From an uncultured Chthonomonas sp. (GTDB taxonomy: Bacteria > Armatimonadota > Chthonomonadetes > Chthonomonadales > CAJBBX01), in assembly GCA_903885605.1 (NCBI GenBank), contig CAISJD010000075.1, positions 34,629 to 98,628 of the forward strand: 64,000 nt of DNA, in the 5' to 3' direction. The translations under genes were made by a program, and so were the position numbers. The notes below the pieces were generated by a model. That model did no database searches, was not told where the DNA came from, and saw nothing but the letters and a program-made list of their open reading frames with translations. Shown here in pieces: positions 55,613-63,944 of the stretch (the first letter of the stretch is position 1; each line of letters starts with the position of its first letter).

Positions 55613-55665
55613 ACCTACCACGGTGACGCGTCCACTCGGGCCGCCCGGCCGCTGCATGGCCGAGG

Positions 55666-55671
55666 TAGAAT
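55666..55671 (+). promoter_or_regulatory. Possible -10 of the cdaA operon
   Basis: TAGAAT lies 64 bases upstream of the cdaA ATG in the 122-base gap after the phosphatase gene. No good -35. Low confidence. Confidence 0.25.
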
Positions 55672-55734
55672 GATGCGTGTCGAGCGGGTCTCACATGACC
55701 CCTCCGCCCAACGTCACGGAAGCGACCGCACCCA

Positions 55735-56619
55735 ATGAGCCAATGGCTGCCTGACTGGTCCTTGCTGCTGAAGTACATCAGTCCCGGCGCTGTCGCGGAC
55801 GTCTTCCTGATCGGCTACCTGATCTACCGGCTCCTCCTGGTCGCCCGCGGGACCCGGGCCCTGCAGGTCATGGGTGGCCTCATCGTCTTCTTCGCCATGG
55901 TGCTGGCCACCGACTGGCTCAACCTCTACGCCCTCAACTGGCTCCTCAAAGAGGCCCTCGTCCTCGGGCCTGTGGCGCTGGTGGTCCTCTTCCTCCCCGA
56001 GTTGCGGCATGCCTTGGAGGAGTTCGGCAGGCCCGGCTTCTGGGGGCGCGGCCTGGTCCACTCCAGCACGGCGGATGTATCGCAAGCCATCGACGAGGTG
56101 GTCGCGGCGGTCTCGGTCATGTCCGTGAAGCGCATCGGTGCCCTGATCGTCTTTGAGCGTGAGAGCCAGGTGGAGGACATCGTCGCTACCGGCACGCTGA
56201 TGGATGCCGTGGCTTCGGCCAGCCTGCTGGACACGATCTTCTACAAGGGGACCCCGCTGCACGACGGCGCCGTGGTGGTCCGCCACGGGAAGGTCCTGGC
56301 GGCCGGTTGCACCTTGCCGCTCACGGACAGCCCGAGGGTCGACGCCACCGTCCATACGCGGCACAAGGCGGCTCTCGGAATGTCCGAAGCAAGCGACGCC
56401 ATCGTCGTGGTCGTGAGCGAGGAGACAGGGATCGTTTCCATTGCCGCGGACGGCAAGCTGCTGAGGCCCTTCCGCGAGGACACGTTGAGGGAACGGCTGC
56501 AGGCCTTCCTCAAGGTGCAGGACGCTCGGACGGCCGCCCGCGAGCGCATCGGCCAGGTGGCGAACCGGGTAGGCGGCGCGATCATGAAGCGGAACCGCGA
56601 ACGCGAGCAGGGGCAATAG
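55735..56619 (+). CDS. cdaA: Diadenylate cyclase CdaA
   Basis: CdaA (294 aa) makes c-di-AMP from two ATP. Three hydrophobic segments fill the first 85 residues. The DAC catalytic domain has LHDGAVVVRHGKV (DGA motif) near residue 175 and TRHKAALGMSE (RHR-type motif) near 207. It is followed after 9 bases by the regulator CdaR, as in Firmicutes. GlmM, the usual third gene, is missing here. Confidence 0.95.
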   Translation: MSQWLPDWSLLLKYISPGAVADVFLIGYLIYRLLLVARGTRALQVMGGLIVFFAMVLATDWLNLYALNWLLKEALVLGPVALVVLFLPELRHALEEFGRPGFWGRGLVHSSTADVSQAIDEVVAAVSVMSVKRIGALIVFERESQVEDIVATGTLMDAVASASLLDTIFYKGTPLHDGAVVVRHGKVLAAGCTLPLTDSPRVDATVHTRHKAALGMSEASDAIVVVVSEETGIVSIAADGKLLRPFREDTLRERLQAFLKVQDARTAARERIGQVANRVGGAIMKRNREREQGQ

Positions 56620-56628
56620 GCGCGACGC

Positions 56629-57588
56629 ATGCGTAAGCTACTGGGGCATCTCTACCACAACTGGGAACTGAAGGCGATTTCGCTGGCCGCGGCCTTGATG
56701 ATCTGGGCCTACGCGGGTACGCAGCGCGCCGCCGCGCCTTCGCGGCAGGTGCTGGCCGAGGTGCAGACCAAGGGCTCAGCGCAGAGGGGCCTCTCCGTGG
56801 AGGTCCGTGCGGCTACGATCAGCGTTGCCGTCTCGGGGCCCGCCGCCGCGCTGGACCGCCTGAGCGAGGGCTCCGTCAAGGCCATCGTCGACGTCAGCGC
56901 GGCCACCGCCTCCTCGCGGCGCTTGCCTGTGGTGCAGCTGATCGCGCCGCCGCTCGGGCCTACGGTCACGTTTCCCGACCAACGCCTCTCCGTCCCTGTT
57001 GAGGTAACGGTCAACATGCGCCGCACGCTGCCCGTAACGCTTAACGTCGTGGGTCAGCCGCCGGCGGGCCGATCATTCACTCCCGCCCAGGTGGACCCGC
57101 CGCAGGTCGAGGTGCTCGGGTCCACGCCGGACGTGAAGCGCGTCACGGCGGTTGTAGGCTCGGTCATCGCTCGGCAAGGACCGTTCAGGGGCAACACCCA
57201 GTTGCGCGCGGTGGATCGCGACGGCATCAATGTGGATACCGTCCAGTTGGAGCCCGCGCTCGTCAGCGTCCAGGTCGACGTCGTCGACAGCGCGGCGGTG
57301 AAGACCGTCGTGATCTCGCCCGCTCTCACAGGTAGGCCCGCCCCGCCCTTCGTCATTGACGGCGTGACCGTGAGCCCCATGACGGTCACGCTGGCGGGCC
57401 CAACGGCAGACATCGCCACGGTTACCTCGATCAGCACAGCGCCCATCGCCATCGAGGGGGCCTCGGCCGACGCCACGCGGCAGGTCGCGCTGGTCATCCC
57501 GCCGGGGCTATCGATCGCCGGGTCGCCGGCCACGGTATCCGTCACGGTCCGCCTCAAGGACACCTCCCGCTCGGAGCGAGCTCCGTGA
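56629..57588 (+). CDS. cdaR: YbbR-domain protein CdaR
   Basis: A 319-residue protein with an N-terminal anchor (NWELKAISLAAALMIWAYAG) followed by three to four YbbR repeats (VSGPAAALDRLSEGSVKAIVDVS, PPQVEVLGSTPDVKRVTAV). CdaR modulates CdaA in other bacteria. Placed directly after cdaA with GTGA overlap onto the next gene. Confidence 0.92.
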   Translation: MRKLLGHLYHNWELKAISLAAALMIWAYAGTQRAAAPSRQVLAEVQTKGSAQRGLSVEVRAATISVAVSGPAAALDRLSEGSVKAIVDVSAATASSRRLPVVQLIAPPLGPTVTFPDQRLSVPVEVTVNMRRTLPVTLNVVGQPPAGRSFTPAQVDPPQVEVLGSTPDVKRVTAVVGSVIARQGPFRGNTQLRAVDRDGINVDTVQLEPALVSVQVDVVDSAAVKTVVISPALTGRPAPPFVIDGVTVSPMTVTLAGPTADIATVTSISTAPIAIEGASADATRQVALVIPPGLSIAGSPATVSVTVRLKDTSRSERAP

Positions 57589-58556
57589 CGACAGGCGCCG
57601 CCACCAACCTGGCGCCGATGTCGCTCAGCGACATCGTGGACGAGGCGTTCGACCTCTACAAGTCGCATTTCGCCCTTTTCGCCGGGATCGCCGCGGTGGT
57701 GGCGGTGCCGGCCAGCCTGATCGACCGGCTCGCCTCGCACTGGCTGGGTATCTACCGCCTGATGGAGCGCATCGGCGCCTCCGACCAGCCGCCTGATGCG
57801 GCGGCGATCGGGGCCATGATGCTCTACTTCATGGTGGCCGCCACCGTGATGTCGATCTCCTATGTACTGCAGACGGGAGCGCTCACGTCGGCCATCGCAC
57901 AGCGGGTGCTGGGGCGCCCCACCTCGCTTGCGGCGGCATACCGGTCGGTGCGCGGTTCCTTCTGGCGTCTACTGGGCGCGTGGGGCCTCGTCGGCGTCAT
58001 CTGGTGCGCTGTGATGGGTGCGGCGGTATTCGCTACCGCGATCGTCATCGGCGTCGCGGCTGCCGCGGTTGCTGCAGGCGGCTCGATGGGCACGGCATCA
58101 GCTGTGGCCGCCGGCCTCATCGCGGGCCTGGTGATCGGGGTCATAATGGCGCTCGTAGCGGTAATGACCTCGGTGTTCGTGACGCAGATCGTGATGATCG
58201 AGGGTCGTCCGGCAACCGAGACGCTGAACCGCCAGTGGGCCCTGGCCAAGGGGCAGGTCTGGCGCCTTGCGGTCGCCTGCGTCGCTGTATCGCTCGGCTC
58301 CGCGATACTCGTAGGCACCACCTATGCCTCGATCGACGCACTCCTCGAGTATGCCCTGTTCCCGGCGCTCCACATACCTTTCGAGGCCCAGATCACGGTC
58401 AGCAGCATCCTCTCCACGCTCATAGGCCTGCTGGCCCAACCGTTCATCGCCACCGCCTTCACACTGCTCTACTTCGACCAGCGCGTACGGCGCGAGGGAT
58501 TCGACCTCGATGTGCTGAGCCGATCTGCCCATACCCAGGGCCCCGCCGAATGCTGA
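57585..58556 (+). CDS. Multi-pass membrane protein of glycerophosphoryl-diesterase-membrane-domain type
   Basis: A 323-residue protein with about six hydrophobic segments. It begins PMSLSDIVDEAFDLYKSHFALF and ends FTLLYFDQRVRREGFDLDVL, both recalling an integral-membrane family often annotated as GDPD membrane domain. No catalytic residues are evident, so its function is unknown. The start is GTG in GTGA overlap with cdaR. It overlaps the next gene by 7 bases. Confidence 0.65.
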   Translation: MTTGAATNLAPMSLSDIVDEAFDLYKSHFALFAGIAAVVAVPASLIDRLASHWLGIYRLMERIGASDQPPDAAAIGAMMLYFMVAATVMSISYVLQTGALTSAIAQRVLGRPTSLAAAYRSVRGSFWRLLGAWGLVGVIWCAVMGAAVFATAIVIGVAAAAVAAGGSMGTASAVAAGLIAGLVIGVIMALVAVMTSVFVTQIVMIEGRPATETLNRQWALAKGQVWRLAVACVAVSLGSAILVGTTYASIDALLEYALFPALHIPFEAQITVSSILSTLIGLLAQPFIATAFTLLYFDQRVRREGFDLDVLSRSAHTQGPAEC

Positions 58557-59302
58557 GGCTGCTGTCGGCGCTCGTACTCCTCTTCCTCGCCACCCAGGCC
58601 TCGCCGGCGCAGGCGCAGGCAGTGGACGCCGAGCGGCAGCGGGTGCAGGTCGACGTGCGCGCCATCCTGGCACAGCGCGACTACCAGTCGAGCGCGCCCG
58701 GCAAGTCGGCCTGGTCGTCCGCCCTCTCGCGGGTGCGACGCGCCCTGGCTCCACTGTGGGACGGCCTACGCCGGTTCCTGCGGTGGCTGGCTCCGTCCCA
58801 TAGCCCCGGGGCGTCATGGCTCTACTACGTGGTGCTGGCGGCGGCGCTGGCGGCCATGTGCTGGGGACTGGCTGTGGCTGTACGTGCCCTCATGCGAGGT
58901 GCCGCGGCACGCGCCGCGTCGGCCGAGCGTGCCAAGCGCGACGCGGCGCTGCCCGACGCCCCGGAAGACCTGGCGCCGGAGTCGTGGGCCAAGCACGCCC
59001 GCGCCCTTGCCCAGCGCGGCGACCACGCAGGGGCTTATCGGGCGGCCTTCACGGCCCTCCTGCTGGCGCTGGAGCGGCTCAGATTGCTCCGCTTCGCCCG
59101 CAGCAAGACCGTCGGCGAGTATCTGCGCGAAGTTCCCCGTGGCCACGCGGTCCGACCGGCGTTCGCCGGCGCCGCACGGGCCTTTGAAGCGCACGTGTAC
59201 GGCGACCGCCTCCCCGGCGAGCCGGAGGTGGAGGCCATGCTGGCACACTACGACGGCGTCCTGAAGGAGCCCGAAGCCGGCGCCGGTGAGCCGACGACGT
59301 GA
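58550..59302 (+). CDS. DUF4129-domain membrane protein
   Basis: A 250-residue protein with a signal peptide (MLRLLSALVLLFLATQASPAQAQA), a transmembrane stretch near residues 90-115 and a cytoplasmic C-terminal half. The latter (AYRAAFTALLLALERLRLLRFARSKTVGEYLREVP...) matches DUF4129, found at the ends of transglutaminase-like proteins and near MoxR-type genes. Biological role unknown. It overlaps the preceding gene by 7 bases and tatD by 4 bases, in the cdaA operon. Confidence 0.7.
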   Translation: MLRLLSALVLLFLATQASPAQAQAVDAERQRVQVDVRAILAQRDYQSSAPGKSAWSSALSRVRRALAPLWDGLRRFLRWLAPSHSPGASWLYYVVLAAALAAMCWGLAVAVRALMRGAAARAASAERAKRDAALPDAPEDLAPESWAKHARALAQRGDHAGAYRAAFTALLLALERLRLLRFARSKTVGEYLREVPRGHAVRPAFAGAARAFEAHVYGDRLPGEPEVEAMLAHYDGVLKEPEAGAGEPTT

Positions 59303-60102
59303 TCGACACGCACTGCCACCTGGATGACCACCGGTTTGAGAGCGACGAACTGCCGGAGTTGCTGTCGCGCGCCCGCGAAGCCGGAGTACATGCGGCGGTC
59401 ACCGTAGGCTGCGACCTCGGGTCGTCTCAGGCATGCGTCGCGCTGGCGCAGGAGCATGACGGTGTCGCGGCCGCTATCGGCGTCCATCCGCACGAGGCGA
59501 AGCACTGGCGCTCGGCGACGGCGCGGACGCTACGGGAGTTGGCCGCTTCCCCGGCGGTCGTGGCCTACGGCGAGATCGGCCTGGACTTCCACTACAACCT
59601 GTCGGAGCCTGATGTGCAGCGGGCGACGTTTCACGAGCAGCTCGAGTTGGCCGGCGACCTGGGGCTCCCCGTCATCATCCACTGCCGCGACGCCTATGAG
59701 GAGATGCTGCCCGACATCACGCGCTGGCTGGCGCCGGGCCGAACGGCGATCATGCACTGCTGGGCGGGCACGCCGGAGCAGGCCCGGAGCTACACAGCGG
59801 CGGGCGCCTACCTGGGCTTCGGGGGCATGGTCACCTTCAAGAGCGCCGACGCCATACGCCAGGCCTGCGCCGAGACGCCCGACCATCTGCTGCTGCTGGA
59901 GACGGATGCGCCCTGGCTGGCCCCTATCCCCTACCGCGGCTCGCGGAACGAGCCCCGGCACGTGGCGCAGGTCGCCGCGACGGTGGCCCGGCTACGGGGC
60001 TCCAGCGTGGAAGCGCTCGACCGGCTCACCACGGCCAACGCCACGCGCGCCTACCCTGGGCTGGCAACAGCCACGGCGGATGGCCCCGGCTCGACCATAT
60101 AG
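59299..60102 (+). CDS. tatD: TatD family metal-dependent DNase
   Basis: A 267-residue amidohydrolase-fold nuclease: DTHCHLDDHRF at the start, GEIGLDFHYN near residue 93, IHCRDAYEEM near 130, MHCWAG near 153 and LLLETDAPWL near 197 hold the metal ligands. It acts as a 3'-5' exonuclease in repair and in DNA degradation. The GTG start overlaps the DUF4129 gene. The 3' end overlaps the convergent ABC gene by 52 bases. Confidence 0.93.
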   Translation: MIDTHCHLDDHRFESDELPELLSRAREAGVHAAVTVGCDLGSSQACVALAQEHDGVAAAIGVHPHEAKHWRSATARTLRELAASPAVVAYGEIGLDFHYNLSEPDVQRATFHEQLELAGDLGLPVIIHCRDAYEEMLPDITRWLAPGRTAIMHCWAGTPEQARSYTAAGAYLGFGGMVTFKSADAIRQACAETPDHLLLLETDAPWLAPIPYRGSRNEPRHVAQVAATVARLRGSSVEALDRLTTANATRAYPGLATATADGPGSTI

Positions 60103-60836
60103 GCATCGACCACGTCGGCGGTTGGACCGTCGCGAAGCACCACGCCGTCCTGCAGCCAGACCACGCGATGCGCCACGCGCCGGACCATCACCATGTCGTG
60201 CGAGACGAAGAGGATCGTCTTCCCGCGCTCCTGGAACTCCGCGATCTTGTCCAGGCACTTGTGCTGGAATGCCTCGTCGCCCACAGCCAGCACCTCATCG
60301 ACGAGCAGGATAGCCGGGTCCGTGTGGACGGCAATGGAGAAGCCGAGCCGCATCTTCATGCCGTCGGAGTAGTTCCGAAGCGGCGTATCGATCTTCTCGG
60401 CGAGGTCTGGCCGATCGAACGCAAAGCGCACGATCGAGTCGAACTGAGCCTGGATCTCGCGGCGGCCCAGTCCCAGGATGGCTCCGTAGAGCTCGACGTT
60501 CTCCACACCCGTCAGGTCGGGGTGGAAGCCCGCACCAAGCTCCAGCAACGGCGCTACCGTACCGTTGACGGTGACCTCGCCCGATGTAGGCTTGTATACC
60601 CGTGCGACCAGCGAAAGTAGCGTCGACTTGCCGGAGCCGTTGCGCCCGACAACGGCCACCGTCTCGCCGGGCAGGATCTCCAGGTCGATGCCGCGCAGGA
60701 CTTCTCGGCGCTCGAGCCGGGGCGGCCGAAAGATGCTCAGCATGGCGGCCTTCAGGCTGCCGGCATGCCTGTGCTGGAGGACGAACGTCTTGCGGAGGCC
60801 CGCCAGCCTGATCGAGGGCTTTGGCGAGCCGCTCAT
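60051..60836 (-). CDS. Polysaccharide ABC exporter ATP-binding protein (Wzt/TagH-like)
   Basis: A 261-residue ATPase with Walker A VGRNGSGKSTL, the family block LGAGFHPDLTGVENVELYGAILGLGR, signature NYSDGMKMRLGF and Walker B LLVDEVLAVGDEAF. It lacks the C-terminal carbohydrate-binding domain seen in many O-antigen Wzt proteins. ATG 60836 overlaps the permease stop by ATGA; a much longer frame upstream is inside the permease. With the permease it should export a lipid-linked polysaccharide or teichoic-type polymer; the glycosyltransferases are not in the window. Confidence 0.92.
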   Translation of the reverse strand: MSGSPKPSIRLAGLRKTFVLQHRHAGSLKAAMLSIFRPPRLERREVLRGIDLEILPGETVAVVGRNGSGKSTLLSLVARVYKPTSGEVTVNGTVAPLLELGAGFHPDLTGVENVELYGAILGLGRREIQAQFDSIVRFAFDRPDLAEKIDTPLRNYSDGMKMRLGFSIAVHTDPAILLVDEVLAVGDEAFQHKCLDKIAEFQERGKTILFVSHDMVMVRRVAHRVVWLQDGVVLRDGPTADVVDAYMVEPGPSAVAVASPG

Positions 60837-61690
60837 GGCCGTTCCACGAAGCGCCACTTGCGCGCGTTGAAGAACACGTAGCTCAACACGAGGGCGACGA
60901 ATGAGACCCCGAGGATTGCGAGCACGGAGCCGGGATCGAACGGCGCCGCAGCGTTGCCTCCAAGCACCGAGGGGTGCGGCGCCTCCAGCATGCACTTGCG
61001 GTAGCCCGAAATGAGCACGGCGAGCGGGTTCCACATGTAGATGCGCGCTGCCCAGCCGCCCCACAGGCTCCGCATGGTCGGCGAATGGAGCACCTGCTCC
61101 GGCAGGTACATGATCGGCAGCACGAAGAGGCCCAGGTTGAACAGAACGGTGACGATGTACTTCACGTCCTCATAGAAGACATTGAGGCACGAGACCACGA
61201 GGCTGGCGGCGGTCACAAGGAAGAACTGAGCCAGAACCAGAACCGGGAACCAGATCAGCGTGGGCAACAGCGGCGCGCGGAGGTAGAACACCAGGTAGGC
61301 GAAGAAGACGAGCCATGACATGGCGAAGTGGATGAAGTTCGAGACGCTGGTGGCGAGAGGGATGATCTCCCGCGGCATGTAGACCTTGCGGATGACGCCG
61401 TACATCATGAGGATCGACTGGCTCGAGTCCAGCACGGCCGTCTGGAAGTAGGTCCAGGGGATCATCGCAGCCAGAACGTAGGCCGAGTAGCTATCAAAGT
61501 TCGCCGCAAAAGTGGTAGCGTTCTTGAAGGCAAACGTGATGCAGGCGACCTGCATCAGGGGAGGGGCGATCGACCATACGAAACCCAGCTTAGAGTTCTT
61601 GTACCGGACCTTCAGGTCGCGCCGCACGAGTTGCAGGAACAGCGCCCTGAACCTCCAGACCTCCGCCAACTCGGCCGTCAGGTGCCGCAT
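60833..61690 (-). CDS. Polysaccharide ABC exporter permease (Wzm-like, ABC-2)
   Basis: A 285-residue ABC-2 permease with six hydrophobic segments. It begins RHLTAELAEVWRFRALFLQLVRRDLKVRYKNSKLGFVWS, typical of Wzm/TagG, and has PTMRSLW and MWNPLAVLISGYRKCML near the end. ATG 61690 is chosen for fit to the family; an in-frame start at 61777 is possible. It forms the export channel with the downstream ATPase. Confidence 0.9.
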   Translation of the reverse strand: MRHLTAELAEVWRFRALFLQLVRRDLKVRYKNSKLGFVWSIAPPLMQVACITFAFKNATTFAANFDSYSAYVLAAMIPWTYFQTAVLDSSQSILMMYGVIRKVYMPREIIPLATSVSNFIHFAMSWLVFFAYLVFYLRAPLLPTLIWFPVLVLAQFFLVTAASLVVSCLNVFYEDVKYIVTVLFNLGLFVLPIMYLPEQVLHSPTMRSLWGGWAARIYMWNPLAVLISGYRKCMLEAPHPSVLGGNAAAPFDPGSVLAILGVSFVALVLSYVFFNARKWRFVERP

Positions 61691-61789
61691 GGGGTTCCCC
61701 AGGCGCAAGTCGCGGTCGGCCGGACAGGGAGCGATCGGCGCGGACGCGCCTTCGCTTGCGCCGCAGGCCTGTCCCACTCAAGGAGAACG

Positions 61790-62002
61790 ATGGCAATGCA
61801 GAAGTGGAAGTACCACAGCATGGTGTGTCGTGATCTGTCGATTGTCGATGGCAAGTTGAACGCTGAGGGTGAAAAGGGCTGGGAACTCGTGTCTGTCGTC
61901 GCGGTGGACTCCAATACGGCGCGTGTGTTCTTCAAGCAGCCGATCCCCGAAGAAGGCCCCCTCCCCGAGGATTCCGAGAAGCTGGAATCGTCGCCCATGT
62001 AG
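61790..62002 (+). CDS. DUF4177-like small protein
   Basis: A 70-residue protein beginning MAMQKWKYHSMVCRD, with LNAEGEKGWELVSVVAVDSNTARVFFKQP near the centre, a beta-rich unit like DUF4177. AAGGAG precedes the ATG. The end is acidic. Function unknown. It stands alone between two minus-strand genes. Confidence 0.75.
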   Translation: MAMQKWKYHSMVCRDLSIVDGKLNAEGEKGWELVSVVAVDSNTARVFFKQPIPEEGPLPEDSEKLESSPM

Positions 62003-62050
62003 CGGGCACCGGCCGGCGTCTGTGGCACGATCCAGGCGCCGGCAGCCAAC

Positions 62051-63571
62051 CTACGCGGCCACCTGCCCACCCGTGGCCAGGTGCATGATGCCTTCCTGCG
62101 TCGCCTCGGCGCGGGTCAGCTCGCCGGCGATCCGGCCCTCGTGCATCACCAGAATGCGGTCGCTCATGCCGAGCACCTCGGGTAGCTCTGACGAGATCAT
62201 GATGACCGCCGCTCCGCGCGCCGTCAACTCGTTCATCAGCTGGTAGATCTCGGTCTTGGCGCCCACGTCGATGCCGCGCGTCGGCTCGTCGAAGATCAGC
62301 AGCTTGGACTTGGTGAAAAGCCACTTAGCGAGCACGACCTTCTGCTGGTTCCCTCCCGAGAGGTTGCGCACCGTCTGCTCCACGCTCGGGGTCCGTATGG
62401 TCAGGTCCTCGACATACTTCCGCGCCACCTCACGCTCGGCCCGACCGTTGATGAAGTTCAGCCTGGCAAGCTCACGCAGGTTCGCCAGCGTGATGTTCTC
62501 GCGGACCGCCATGCCCAGGATCAGGCCCTGCCCCTTCCGGTCCTCGGTTACGAGGCCGATCCCCAGCGCAATGGCATCCTGCGGCGACTTCACCCTAACC
62601 ACGGCGCCGTCGATCTTCATGGACCCGGCGTCAACCGGGTCCGCGCCGAAGATGGCCCGAGCCAGTTCAGTCCGTCCGGCGCCGACCAGGCCTGCGATGC
62701 CGAGTATCTCGCCCTGGCGCACCTGCAGCGTGATGTCGGTCAGCGCGCCCTTCCGGCCAAAACCGTCGAGCTCCAGCACGGGCTCGCCGATCGGCGCAAC
62801 TTGCTTCGGGATCATCTGGGTCAGTTCGCGGCCGACCATCATGCGGATCAGGTCGTCCCGGTTCACGGCGCTGACGTCGCAGGTATCGATCCGCTTGCCG
62901 TCACGCATGACGGTGACGCGGTCGCAGATCTCGAAGATCTCCTCAAGCCTGTGGCTGATGTAGACCACCGCCACGCCGTCGGCCTTCAGTTGGCGGATCA
63001 GCTCGAACAGGCTGCGGAGCTCATGGTCCGTGAGGGTGGCGGACGGCTCATCCATGATGATGATGGAGCTGCGGCGCGACGTTGCCTTGGCGATCTCGAC
63101 CATCTGCTGCTGCGCCACAGAGAGGCGGTTCACCGGCGTGCGGGCATCCAGCTTCACGCCGAGCCGGTCGATAATGGCCTGCGACTCGCGGTACATCGTG
63201 CCGAAGTCGACGAAGCCGGGCACGGCGGCTCGGGGTTCGCGCCCCAGAAAGATGTTCTCGGCGGCGTTCAGGTACGGAACCAGGTTGAACTCCTGGTAGA
63301 TGATGGAGATGCCCAGAGCCATGGCCTGCGTGGGGCTATCCACATGGACCGGCTGCCCGTTCAGCAGGATGTCGCCGGTGTCGCGTGGCTGGGCGCCTGC
63401 CAGGATCTTCATCAGGGTGGACTTCCCGGCGCCGTTCTCACCGACCAGGGCGTGGACCTCGCCGGCGCGGACCTCAAGGTCCACATCCTGCAAAGCCTGA
63501 ACGCCGGGGAAAGTCTTGGTGATGTGGCGCATCTCAAGAACAGGCGCGGAGCCGACTGGCGCAGAACTCAA
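62051..63571 (-). CDS. Sugar ABC transporter ATP-binding protein (RbsA/MglA-like), stand-alone
   Basis: A 506-residue ATPase with two nucleotide-binding halves. The first has GENGAGKSTLMK near residue 47, signature LSVAQQQM and Walker B IIIMDEPSATL. The second has the degenerate GLVGAGRTEL near 295, LSGGNQQKVVLAKWL near 410 and LLIFDEPTRGID. This is the ribose/galactose-type energising subunit. TTG 63571 is selected because GGGAGG lies upstream and the length becomes normal; the longer frame to 64000 would run through the metK leader. No permease or binding-protein gene is adjacent. Confidence 0.92.
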   Translation of the reverse strand: MSSAPVGSAPVLEMRHITKTFPGVQALQDVDLEVRAGEVHALVGENGAGKSTLMKILAGAQPRDTGDILLNGQPVHVDSPTQAMALGISIIYQEFNLVPYLNAAENIFLGREPRAAVPGFVDFGTMYRESQAIIDRLGVKLDARTPVNRLSVAQQQMVEIAKATSRRSSIIIMDEPSATLTDHELRSLFELIRQLKADGVAVVYISHRLEEIFEICDRVTVMRDGKRIDTCDVSAVNRDDLIRMMVGRELTQMIPKQVAPIGEPVLELDGFGRKGALTDITLQVRQGEILGIAGLVGAGRTELARAIFGADPVDAGSMKIDGAVVRVKSPQDAIALGIGLVTEDRKGQGLILGMAVRENITLANLRELARLNFINGRAEREVARKYVEDLTIRTPSVEQTVRNLSGGNQQKVVLAKWLFTKSKLLIFDEPTRGIDVGAKTEIYQLMNELTARGAAVIMISSELPEVLGMSDRILVMHEGRIAGELTRAEATQEGIMHLATGGQVAA

Positions 63572-63604
63572 TGGAGCCTCCCATGCACCCCGAGGGTCGG
63601 CACG

Positions 63605-63613
63605 ATTGTACCA
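63605..63613 (-). promoter_or_regulatory. Extended -10 promoter of the sugar ATPase gene
   Basis: Minus-strand TGGTACAAT fits the extended -10 form. The start of transcription would be near 63598, leaving about 27 bases to the TTG with GGGAGG in between. The -35 position is poor. Confidence 0.5.
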
Positions 63614-63682
63614 GACGCGCAGACGCCACTGCCGAACCATCGGCACAGGCGAAGGAGACGTGAGACGCCACGCGCATGGGCC

Positions 63683-63712
63683 TTGACGACAGCGTTCGAT
63701 GCGGGGTATCGT
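63683..63712 (+). promoter_or_regulatory. Possible promoter of the SAM riboswitch-metK unit
   Basis: TTGACG (63683-63688) and TATCGT (63707-63712) with 18 bases between. The start of transcription would fall about 10 bases before the riboswitch. Confidence 0.45.
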
Positions 63713-63725
63713 CTGGGATAGTGTT

Positions 63726-63835
63726 TGCCTTATCCAGAGTGGCGGAGGGACCGGCCCTACGATGCCACAACAACCACCTCGCTCGCCGGCGAGGCAGGTG
63801 CTAAATCCGGGCAGCCAACGCTGCGAGATAAGGGG
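63726..63835 (+). ncRNA. SAM-I riboswitch (S-box) of metK
   Basis: P1 is CCTTATC (63728-63734) with GATAAGG (63827-63833). The conserved core GGAGGGA (63744-63750) is followed by CCGGCCCTACGATGCC, then CAACAACC, then GGTGCTAAATCC (63797-63808) and GCAG. Order and spacing match SAM-I (S-box) riboswitches. SAM binding would favour the terminator just downstream and shut off metK. Confidence 0.9.
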
Positions 63836-63860
63836 CAACGGCGACTCACAGACTTTGTGA

Positions 63861-63896
63861 TGGCCCCTTTCCTTAGGAGAGGGGCCATTTCGTTTT
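63861..63896 (+). terminator. Intrinsic terminator, expression platform of the SAM riboswitch
   Basis: TGGCCCCTTTCC (63861-63872) pairs with GGAGAGGGGCCA (63876-63887), leaving one mismatch, and TTTCGTTTT follows. It lies about 27 bases after the riboswitch and before the metK start, so it can attenuate transcription. A small hairpin CACAGACTTTGTG (63847-63859) lies between them. Confidence 0.85.
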
Positions 63897-63944
63897 GGGA
63901 CCGGGCATCCGGGCGCATGACGCGCCGGGGAAAGGAGCGGCTCA

